The translations under genes and the position numbers were made by a program. 64,000 nt of DNA from an uncultured Acidimicrobiales bacterium (lineage in GTDB: Bacteria; Actinomycetota; Acidimicrobiia; Acidimicrobiales; SHLQ01), in the NCBI GenBank assembly GCA_938038815.1, contig CALHTF010000099.1, positions 24,657-88,656 on the forward strand. Reading direction: 5' to 3'. This document shows, piece by piece, positions 23,855 through 31,667 of the stretch. The notes beneath the pieces are model-generated. The model saw only the letters and a program-made list of their open reading frames with translations. It searched no databases and was not told the origin of the DNA. Numbering within the stretch: the stretch's first letter is position 1; the number at the start of each line of letters is the position of its first letter.

Positions 23855-26800
23855 GTGAGAAATCGGCGGAACATTGTAGTGATCGTCACGATCGCCATCA
23901 TCGCGTCTCTACTGTTTCCCGCGTCTTTTAACGCATCCGATATCGCCGGGGCGTCGGTGCAGCAGGTGGTCGACACCATCGATGCCGAAGCTGAGCCGAG
24001 CTTTGCGGTAGCCGACGACGTCGAACCAGCCCCCGACACCGCGGCGCCCGACACGGCGCCACCAGACACTGCGCCACCAGATACTGCGGCGCCCGACACT
24101 GGGGTCCCGGACACCCAGCCTCCTACTACGAGTGCCCCTGCGACCGATCCTCCGGCCACCCAACCGCCCGAAACCTCGCCGGCGCCTGCGCCAACGCCTC
24201 CGCCAACGCCTCCGCAGGAAGTAGCCGACGGCGACCCCACTCCCACTCCCGACGTCCTCTTCGTTCGGGAAGGAGAGTCGATCGTCCGAGATGTCCTCGC
24301 CAACGACACCGATCCCGACGGCGACACCCTCGTATTCGTGTCGGCTGAGCAACCCACCTTTGGATTTCACGACGGCTGCCCTGGAGGTGTCTGCACCTAC
24401 ACCGCGCCGCTCGGCATTGCGTCGATCACCGACTCGTTCACCTATCAAGTGAGCGACGGCCAAGTAGTCGCAGGCGGCGTGAGCACCGAGACGGTGTCGA
24501 TCCAAATCGACACCCGAGTCCGACCGGTCAACGATTCGGCGGTGGCCGAGGCCGGCCAGACCATCACCTTGATGCCCCAAAGCAACGATATCGAGCTCAA
24601 TGGCCCAGACGATGTCGAACTTCAGTCCGGGGTTGAGGACTCCGACACTGTCGGCACTGCGAGCTGTGACGGTGCGCTGGACACCTGCACGTACACTGCT
24701 CCTTCGGTTGTACCTGAGGCCTTTGTGGATTCGTTCGGGTACTTCGTTGCTGACGTTAGACCTCCAAGCGGCGCCGACCCGAACGGCGGTACCGAGGTAC
24801 CGGTCATGGGCACGGTGTTCGTGAACGTCAATGCATCGCAGCAAGCGCCAAACCCGACCATCATCATCAACAAGAGCTTCGTCGACCCGGCTCGCGAGTT
24901 CGACTTCACCGTCACTCGCAACACTATCCCGCAGCAGGTTCGAGCAAGCGGTAACCAACCGGGGGCCATCGAGGTGCAGCCCGGCATTTACGACGTGCAG
25001 GAAGTTATTCCCAGAGGCGCCGACTTCTTCATCGAAGCGGCGAACTGCGACAACGCTCAAGACACCATTGACCGAGGTTTCGTGGTCGACGCACAGGCGG
25101 GCCAGATCATCAACTGCACCTTCACCAATGCCTCGAACCTCGATCCGCCGGCGCGAATCAATGTCACCAAGATTGCGGAAAACCCCGGCGGTGGATGCTT
25201 CGAACACGACTTCCGCATCGAGATGCGGGTCGATTCCGCAGTGGTCGATAGCGGGTTCATTAACGCGTGCGGTGCGGGAAGTTCGTTCACCGTCGACGTC
25301 GGCACCGGACAAGTCTTGGCGCTACGAGAGTCGGACTTTGCCCCGGACTGGTTTACCGAGAAGTTCGAGTGCTCGATCGACGGCGGCAACTTTGTCGACC
25401 TGACATCGTTCAACGACGGCGGTGACCCAACGCAGCAGTCGCGTAACTTCTTCCTCGAACCGGGCAGCGTCGCTGACTGTCGGGTAACGAACGTGGGTGC
25501 CACGGTTGAGCCACCGGCAACTATCCGAGTTCGCAAGCAAGTCGATAGCGGAAGTCCGTTAGTCGACTCCTTCGAGGTAGGTATCTCGCAGTTCGACGCC
25601 ACCGTCGAGAGCGGCGTGGTCGGACCCAACGGCGACACCCTCCAGTGGGATGTTCCGGCCGGCGACTATGGCATCTTTGAAGTCAGCCCGTCGGGGTACA
25701 CGGCCCGGTCGCTCACCTGCGATGGGTCAAGCCAGCAGATTGCCGACGTTGGTGCCGGGCGCACGGTGAGCCAAGAACCGGTGACCCTGATCTCAGGCGC
25801 GACTACCAACTGCGTGTGGATCAACGATTCGCAGCAGTTCACGCCGGCATCGCTCACCATCGTCAAAGACGTCACCCCCGACTCCGACCAGAGCGGCGAT
25901 CTTCGAGAGACCCCGTTCACCGTCAACGTCATCAACGTGACCGGCGGCGGGGTCCAGGCGGGCACGATCCAAGAGATTGGCTCGAGCGCCACGTTTACTC
26001 TCGATGCGGGCGACTACCAGATTCGTGAATTCTTCGACTCGACCAAATTCTCCCTCGACTCGATCGTGTGTGAGTACGGAACCGGCACGATCGTCCGGTG
26101 GCAGGGCGACGGCGGCAACACCTCCGATCCGTTCAAGGTCAACTTTGACGACAAGATCACCTGCACGGTGAACAACTCGCCCGTCGTGCCAGCTAACGGC
26201 ACGATCCGAGTGCGCAAAGTTATGGACGACGGCAGTCCGCTCGTCGATTTCTTCCGGCTCGGAGCGTTCCAGAACGGTGTCGAAGTGGTCGGCGCCTTTG
26301 CTGGTCCGACCATCGACACGCTCGAGTGGACCGTGGCCCAGGGTGAGTACATCTTGTTCGAGGTCGACCCGGCGGTCGACGGCTACAACGTCGAGTCTCT
26401 TGTCTGCAACAGCCAAGACATCCCGTTGGTCTTTAACCTCCAGCTCGGGGTGTTCGAGAGCGCGATCGAGCTACCCGTGCCGGCCGGCGACACCCTCGAC
26501 TGCGTTTGGACTAACACCTCGACGGCTCTGCCGCCGGCGGTCGTTACGGTCTCCAAGATTGCCGAGGATTCCGATCCCGGGTGCTTCGACTTTGACTGGA
26601 GCGTCGAGATATCCGATGGATTCAGCTCGCCGCAAAACGCGGTGACCAACGAGTGCGGTGCGCCCGCGATCTTCACGGTCGAAGTCGTCGGCTCGGACCC
26701 CTTCGAAATCCTCGAGCGCGACCTGCCCGACGACTGGTTCGTGAGCTCGTATAACTGCTCGTTTAACGGCGGGTCGTTCGAAGACTTCACCCGGTTCAAC

Positions 26801-29800
26801 GCATTTGGTTCTCCGAGCGAACGGTCGTTGCCGTTGTTCGTGGGGCCGGGCGACGAGGTCGATTGTCTCCTTACCAACGAACTGGCTCCGCCGTTCACCG
26901 TGCCGGTCACCATCCGCAAGGACACCATCCCCGACACCCTTGGGGTCGAGTTCGACGTGACCATCAGCGGCGACCTGCCCGCCGGTACGCAGTTCGGCAC
27001 GATCTCTGAAGGTGGCACCGACCTTGTTGTTCAGGCCTTGCAAGACGGCGTAGTCGAGATCGACGAAGACGCCCAAGGCTGGAACGCCAGCATCTCGTGC
27101 GACGGCGCACCAGCGCAGGCGTTGCCTGCGTCGTTCAACACCTTCTCCACCGGCATCGACTGTGTGATCACCAACGAAGCCCGGATCGTGCGGGTCTCCA
27201 AACGAGTCGAACCATCGGGCGCTGCCGACAACCGCGACCCGTTCCCGTTCGTCATCATCGGCACCACCACCGGAACCCAGAACTTCGATCTGAGCGAAGG
27301 CGAGGTCGACGACTTCTTCGTTCCGGTCGACGGACCGGTAACGATTCGCGAAACCAACCCCCAGGGATTTGACACGACATGGGCGTGCTTCATCGGCGGC
27401 AGCCCTGTGTCGCAGGGTTCGGGTACCGAACTAACCATCGACAACTTCGCCGAGTCGATCGACTGCATCTTTACCAATACCGAACCGGCGCCACCGGTAG
27501 GTGCGGTGGTGGTGACAAAAGAGTCCGACCCAGCCGATGGAACGCCGTTCACGGTGGAACTTGCGCCGGTCGCCGGCCCCTCGATCGGCAGTGTGGTGGT
27601 GGCCGACGACCCGGCCGATCCAGCAGCGGCAACGCAGCGCTTCGAAGGCTTGGCCCCCGGCGACTACCTACTGACCGAACTACTGCCTGCTGGTTGGAAC
27701 GCCACATCGATCACCTGCGACGGGGTGTCGACCGCCGGCTCGGTCGCCCAGATCACCGTTCCGCCCGACGGCACGGTGAACTGCACGATCGCCAACGCCG
27801 CGGTGATTAACCCCACCATCACCCTCGCCAAGGTCATCGACGTTGGCGGCGCCACCGTTCCGAGCAGCGTCGGACCGTTCGAGATCGAAGTTCAGGTAAA
27901 CGGAACCCCGCTCGCGAGCCCCACGTCGATCACGCCGGGTGTGCCCGTGATGTTCGATGCGCAGCTCGGCGACACGGTCATCATCTCCGAAGCCGACACC
28001 CAAGGGTTCGATGTTTCGTTCGATTGCGGAACCCAATCGGGAAACAGCACGACGATCATCGTGTCGTCGAGTACGGCGTGCGTCATCACCAACTCGGCGA
28101 GCGCCGTACAGATCACCAAGAACGTGGTCGGCCAATCGCCGGCGAGTCTGTGGGAGTTCTCGGTCTCGGACATCATCGCTGGTTCGTTGAGCCCGTTGGC
28201 CGGCGGCGAAACGTCGGAGTGGGTCCTCGTGTCGCCCGGCGTGATCACTATCGAGGAAGTCGATTCGCAGAACCACGATGTCGAGATCGTGTGCGATCAA
28301 CGGTCGACGGTGGCCGACGACTCGACCACCCTCACGCTCGTGGCCGGCGAAGCCGTGGGTTGCACGTTCGTTAACACCTTCACCCCGGTGCCGCCCGGCA
28401 CGTTGACCATCGTGAAAGAAACGGTCGGACCTCGGATTGGCACCTTTGTGTTCGATCTCGCTGGCGATGCATTCCTTCCCGAACTGACGCTCGACAACGA
28501 CCCGGCATCGCCAACCGCCGACCAGGCGTCGGTCGCGGTGGTGGGCGGCGGCCAGGTAGTGGTAACCGAGCGGGCGACCGCTGGTTGGTTCCTCGATGAA
28601 GTCACCTGCGACAACGGGTTTGTTGGCTCGGTCGATGCATCGGTAACCGTCGACCCAGGCGAAACCGTGGTCTGTACGTTTGTCAACCTGCCGGTCTCGA
28701 ACGTCCTCACCGTGACCAAACTGGCCCCAGAAGAGCCGTCAACCGCCTTTGGTTTCGAGGTGAGCGGATCCGCCGTTCTTACCGTCGGCCCCGTTCCGCC
28801 GTTGACTCATACCGAATCCTTTGAGCTCGAGTTCATTGACGGCGCGGTGCTGAACCTGGCCGAGACCCCCAACCCGGACTTCACCACGACCATCGAGTGT
28901 CTCGATGCCGCCGGCACCGTGGTGGCCAGCGTGGCCAGCGACCGGGTAACGATCGATCCAACCCCGTCGAGCGACCTTGAGTGCACCGTTACCAACACGC
29001 CCGTGCCGGTGGTGACCACCACAACGTCGACCACGACCACCTCGACGACTACCACCACCGCAGCCCCAACCACCACCACAACCTCGACCACCTCAACCTC
29101 GACGTCGACCACCACCACCTCGACGACTTCGACAACCTCCACCACGGTGCCTGGACCAACGTCGACCACCAGCACCACCTCCACGACTACGACGACCTCA
29201 ACCGTGGCGCCCACCACCACGCCGGCGCCCACGACCACCACGACCTCCACCACCATCCCCGGTCCGACCAGCACAACCTCGACGACCACCACCTCGACGA
29301 CGACCGTCGCCCCAACCGTGCCTCCAACGCCGGCACCGACGGTTCCTCCGACGCCACCGCCAACCCTTGGTCCAACCGTGCCTCCAACGCCGGCACCGAC
29401 GGTTCCTCCGACGCCACCGCCAACCCTTGGTCCGACGGTGCCCCCGACGCCGGCACCGACGGTTCCTCCGACGCCACCGCCAACCCTTGGTCCGACGGTG
29501 CCGCCGACGCCGGCACCGACGGTTCCTCCGACGCCACCGCCAACCCTTGGTCCGACGGTGCCGCCGACCCCGGCGCCCACGTTGCCGCCGCCACCACCGC
29601 CTCCTCCTCCGACTCCGGCGCCTACGCCTCCTCCACCACCTCCGACTCCGGCGCCTACGCCTCCTCCACCACCTCCGACTCCGGCGCCTACGCCTCCTCC
29701 ACCACCTCCGACTCCGGCGCCTACGCCTCCTCCACCACCTCCAACTCCCGCGCCGACGGTGCCTCCGACTCCGGCGCCCACCGTCGCTCCAACAGTTGCA

Positions 29801-30367
29801 CCAACCGCCGCGCCGCCAACGCCCACCTCGCCCCCAACTCAGCCGCCCACCACGGTCGACACCTTCGAAGGTGACGTCGCTCCCGGCACGACCGTGCCCG
29901 AGCCAACCACGACCACGTCGACCACAACCACCGCTGCGCCGCCCGACACCGAACCACCAGCACCCGAGCCCGAGCCAGAACCAAATCCGCCGCCTGCTCC
30001 AGCACCGCTCGAGCTGTTCGAGGTCGACGAGATCACGGTGCGCATCGGCGACTCGATCTCCATCGCCAATCCGTGCGATGAGCCCAACTCGATTCGCATC
30101 ATCGTCGACGACCTGCCGGTCGAACTCAACCTGGCAAGTGCGGGAGCCGACGTCGAGGTGCCGACCGAGGGCGAGGACCCCGGCTCCAAGCGGCTGGTCG
30201 TGGCGTGTGGCGACGAGTTGGTCGACGATGTCGACCTTCAGTTCTTCACCACCACCAGTCGTTCATCGTCGGCGCCGCTGACCTCCATGTTGATGATGTT
30301 CTTGTTCATCATGACCATGGTGATGTTCGCCGGACCGCAGACCTTGTTCGGCAAAGGCGCTCCCTAA
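23855..30367 (+). CDS. Giant surface protein with 13 beta-sandwich repeats
   Basis: 2170 residues from a GTG. A signal segment (about 6-24) is followed by a PDT-rich stretch (58-125), two cadherin/VCBS-like Ig domains (about 128-330; one contains DVLANDTDPDGDTL), then 13 tandem units of about 100 residues (332-1715). Each unit starts with a [TIV]-x-[IV]-x-K strand and ends in Cys-x3-Asn (for example INCTFTN, LDCVWTN, IDCVITN), like SdrD-B/prealbumin-fold adhesin repeats. A Thr/Ser-rich stretch (about 1717-1818) and a Pro-rich stretch (to about 2000) follow, then a small domain (2051-2135) and a C-terminal TM (about 2140-2160) with no LPXTG motif. It is probably a cell-surface stalk or adhesin. 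TTGGCC-N16-TATAGT (23796-23823) is a weak promoter candidate. Confidence 0.85.
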   Translation: MRNRRNIVVIVTIAIIASLLFPASFNASDIAGASVQQVVDTIDAEAEPSFAVADDVEPAPDTAAPDTAPPDTAPPDTAAPDTGVPDTQPPTTSAPATDPPATQPPETSPAPAPTPPPTPPQEVADGDPTPTPDVLFVREGESIVRDVLANDTDPDGDTLVFVSAEQPTFGFHDGCPGGVCTYTAPLGIASITDSFTYQVSDGQVVAGGVSTETVSIQIDTRVRPVNDSAVAEAGQTITLMPQSNDIELNGPDDVELQSGVEDSDTVGTASCDGALDTCTYTAPSVVPEAFVDSFGYFVADVRPPSGADPNGGTEVPVMGTVFVNVNASQQAPNPTIIINKSFVDPAREFDFTVTRNTIPQQVRASGNQPGAIEVQPGIYDVQEVIPRGADFFIEAANCDNAQDTIDRGFVVDAQAGQIINCTFTNASNLDPPARINVTKIAENPGGGCFEHDFRIEMRVDSAVVDSGFINACGAGSSFTVDVGTGQVLALRESDFAPDWFTEKFECSIDGGNFVDLTSFNDGGDPTQQSRNFFLEPGSVADCRVTNVGATVEPPATIRVRKQVDSGSPLVDSFEVGISQFDATVESGVVGPNGDTLQWDVPAGDYGIFEVSPSGYTARSLTCDGSSQQIADVGAGRTVSQEPVTLISGATTNCVWINDSQQFTPASLTIVKDVTPDSDQSGDLRETPFTVNVINVTGGGVQAGTIQEIGSSATFTLDAGDYQIREFFDSTKFSLDSIVCEYGTGTIVRWQGDGGNTSDPFKVNFDDKITCTVNNSPVVPANGTIRVRKVMDDGSPLVDFFRLGAFQNGVEVVGAFAGPTIDTLEWTVAQGEYILFEVDPAVDGYNVESLVCNSQDIPLVFNLQLGVFESAIELPVPAGDTLDCVWTNTSTALPPAVVTVSKIAEDSDPGCFDFDWSVEISDGFSSPQNAVTNECGAPAIFTVEVVGSDPFEILERDLPDDWFVSSYNCSFNGGSFEDFTRFNAFGSPSERSLPLFVGPGDEVDCLLTNELAPPFTVPVTIRKDTIPDTLGVEFDVTISGDLPAGTQFGTISEGGTDLVVQALQDGVVEIDEDAQGWNASISCDGAPAQALPASFNTFSTGIDCVITNEARIVRVSKRVEPSGAADNRDPFPFVIIGTTTGTQNFDLSEGEVDDFFVPVDGPVTIRETNPQGFDTTWACFIGGSPVSQGSGTELTIDNFAESIDCIFTNTEPAPPVGAVVVTKESDPADGTPFTVELAPVAGPSIGSVVVADDPADPAAATQRFEGLAPGDYLLTELLPAGWNATSITCDGVSTAGSVAQITVPPDGTVNCTIANAAVINPTITLAKVIDVGGATVPSSVGPFEIEVQVNGTPLASPTSITPGVPVMFDAQLGDTVIISEADTQGFDVSFDCGTQSGNSTTIIVSSSTACVITNSASAVQITKNVVGQSPASLWEFSVSDIIAGSLSPLAGGETSEWVLVSPGVITIEEVDSQNHDVEIVCDQRSTVADDSTTLTLVAGEAVGCTFVNTFTPVPPGTLTIVKETVGPRIGTFVFDLAGDAFLPELTLDNDPASPTADQASVAVVGGGQVVVTERATAGWFLDEVTCDNGFVGSVDASVTVDPGETVVCTFVNLPVSNVLTVTKLAPEEPSTAFGFEVSGSAVLTVGPVPPLTHTESFELEFIDGAVLNLAETPNPDFTTTIECLDAAGTVVASVASDRVTIDPTPSSDLECTVTNTPVPVVTTTTSTTTTSTTTTTAAPTTTTTSTTSTSTSTTTTSTTSTTSTTVPGPTSTTSTTSTTTTTSTVAPTTTPAPTTTTTSTTIPGPTSTTSTTTTSTTTVAPTVPPTPAPTVPPTPPPTLGPTVPPTPAPTVPPTPPPTLGPTVPPTPAPTVPPTPPPTLGPTVPPTPAPTVPPTPPPTLGPTVPPTPAPTLPPPPPPPPPTPAPTPPPPPPTPAPTPPPPPPTPAPTPPPPPPTPAPTPPPPPPTPAPTVPPTPAPTVAPTVAPTAAPPTPTSPPTQPPTTVDTFEGDVAPGTTVPEPTTTTSTTTTAAPPDTEPPAPEPEPEPNPPPAPAPLELFEVDEITVRIGDSISIANPCDEPNSIRIIVDDLPVELNLASAGADVEVPTEGEDPGSKRLVVACGDELVDDVDLQFFTTTSRSSSAPLTSMLMMFLFIMTMVMFAGPQTLFGKGAP
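29341..29580 (+). repeat. 60-bp tandem repeat inside the giant surface protein
   Basis: Four consecutive 60-bp units differ at only a few positions, with a partial unit before them from about 29316. Each encodes 20 residues of the form VPPTPPPTLGPTVPPTPAPT. The period is a multiple of three, so copy changes alter stalk length without breaking the frame. This is a hot spot for length variation between strains. Confidence 0.9.
29627..29758 (+). repeat. 33-bp tandem repeat inside the giant surface protein
   Basis: Four 33-bp units at 29627, 29660, 29693 and 29726, the last diverged, each encode an 11-residue PPPPPPTPAPT block. It follows the 60-bp array directly, so the Pro-rich stalk is built from two independent in-frame minisatellites. 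Confidence 0.88.
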
Positions 30368-30402
30368 CCTCGGTCTGGCTGCGACGGAGTAGGTTTCGTC
30401 GG

Positions 30403-31287
30403 ATGGCTTCTGACCTAGAACCGAACTTCGGCGTTGCTTCGTCGGTAGGGCAACTGGCCCGAGTCGCGTTGCGGCGCCCGGGAGCGATCCTCGCCGCCGA
30501 CCCTCAGCGCTGGCACTACACCAAAGCAATCGACGCCGATGCGCTGCGTCGCCAGTACGAGACCTTTGTTGGTCACGTCGAAGCCAGCGGGGCCGAGATT
30601 TTGTGGTTCGACGACACCGCCGACGACCTCGCCGATTCGGTGTTCGTGTACGACCCATCGATCACCGTGCCCGGCGGTGCAATCGTGGTCCGCCCGGGTA
30701 AGGCGCTGCGCATGGGCGAGGTTGCTCTCCATCGCAGGTTCTACGAGGCAAATAACATTCCGGTGCTTGGCGAGGTCGAAGCTCCCGGTCTGTTCGAGGG
30801 CGGCGACAGCTTTTGGCTCGATCCTTCCACCCTGGCGGTGGGTCGAGGGTTTCGTACCAACCAAGCGGGCATCGACCAGGTGGCGGCCATCCTCGAGCCG
30901 CTCGGGGTTGCCGTCGAGGTATTCGACCTTCCGTACCATCTCGGCCCCGAAACCTGCCTGCACCTCATGTCGGTGGTGAGCCCGCTCGATCACAACCTCG
31001 CGCTTGTCCATCCGCCCCTGATGCCCACCGCGCTGTACCAACGAATGATCGACATGGGGTACAAGTTGCTCGAAGCTCCCGCCGCCGAGTTCGAAGCGAG
31101 CTTGGGTCTCAACCTCAACGTGCTGGCCACCTCGCCACGATCGGTCATCGCGGTCGATGGGTTCCCCGGCACCATCGAACTGATGGCGAACGCCGGCTGC
31201 GAGGTAACCACCTTTGCGGCTGACGAGCTCTGTATCCCGTGCGAAGGCGGCCCAACGTGTCTAACGAGGCCCATCCTTCGTCGATGA
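30403..31287 (+). CDS. DDAH/arginine-deiminase-superfamily amidinohydrolase
   Basis: 294-residue enzyme of the guanidine-modifying (pentein) fold. Catalytic Cys286 sits near the C-terminus (CEGGPTCLTRP), His187 in CLHLMSVV, and acidic residues lie in LFEGGDSFWLD (Glu132, Asp135), matching dimethylarginine dimethylaminohydrolase and its bacterial relatives. It would hydrolyse methylarginine or arginine to citrulline plus an amine or ammonia. Whether it prefers free arginine, methylarginine or another guanidino compound cannot be read from sequence. The ATG at 30403 is chosen because homology starts here; it follows the giant gene by 35 bp. Confidence 0.82.
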   Translation: MASDLEPNFGVASSVGQLARVALRRPGAILAADPQRWHYTKAIDADALRRQYETFVGHVEASGAEILWFDDTADDLADSVFVYDPSITVPGGAIVVRPGKALRMGEVALHRRFYEANNIPVLGEVEAPGLFEGGDSFWLDPSTLAVGRGFRTNQAGIDQVAAILEPLGVAVEVFDLPYHLGPETCLHLMSVVSPLDHNLALVHPPLMPTALYQRMIDMGYKLLEAPAAEFEASLGLNLNVLATSPRSVIAVDGFPGTIELMANAGCEVTTFAADELCIPCEGGPTCLTRPILRR

Positions 31288-31311
31288 GGCGGTACCGTGA
31301 GGACGGCGTTT

Positions 31312-31385
31312 GCCTCCGTAGCTCAGTCGGATAGAGCAGGGGACTTCTAATCCCAAGGTCGCAGGTTCGATTCCTGCCGGAGGCG
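31312..31385 (+). tRNA. tRNA-Arg (anticodon TCT)
   Basis: A 74-nt cloverleaf with acceptor GCCTCCG/CGGAGGC, anticodon loop CTTCTAA giving TCT (reads AGA) and T-arm GGTTCGATTCC. CCA is not encoded (the next bases are CGA). It starts 25 bp after the amidinohydrolase gene. Confidence 0.95.
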
Positions 31386-31449
31386 CGATGTGATGTCTCG
31401 ACACATCATGTTCCGATGTCCTGAACCAACACACTGCCGGAGGCGCGAT
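31374..31449 (+). repeat. Direct repeat of the tRNA-Arg 3' end
   Basis: The 16-bp sequence CTGCCGGAGGCGCGAT occurs at 31374-31389, spanning the end of tRNA-Arg, and again at 31434-31449, exactly 60 bp downstream. The second copy is a fragment with no tRNA attached. It may be an excised-element scar or a simple local duplication. Confidence 0.7.
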
Positions 31450-31667
31450 TTCACTTGTTCCGCCTGCGGCTCCACGCCTTCGGCATTGGGCTCTACCTAC
31501 AGCTCGCCCTTGCTGCGCGGCGGGTCGACTCCCAGCGCTTTCACTTCGTTCCGCCTGCGGCTCCACGCCTTCGGCATCGGGCTCCACCTACATCTCGGTC
31601 TTGCTGGCGCGGCGACACGACTCCAGCCGCTCTCCGTCTGCCTGCACTCCGGCTACCCGTAGCCGCC
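31450..31667. repeat. Gene-free spacer with a duplicated 29-bp GC-rich word
   Basis: TTCCGCCTGCGG followed by CTCCACGCCTTCGGCAT occurs at 31458-31486 and 31549-31577, 91 bp apart, with further similarity in the flanks (GGGCTCYACCTACA, CTTGCTG). No open frame here has coding character. The block resembles the intergenic repeat after rodA in style (TCGCT, CTTCG, CCGC words) but not in sequence. Confidence 0.6.

Noticed and set aside
28807..29826. Long minus-strand Gly/Val-rich frame opposite the giant surface gene
   Set aside because: It is the complement of the Thr/Pro-coding minisatellites; composition follows the repeats and there is no initiation signal.
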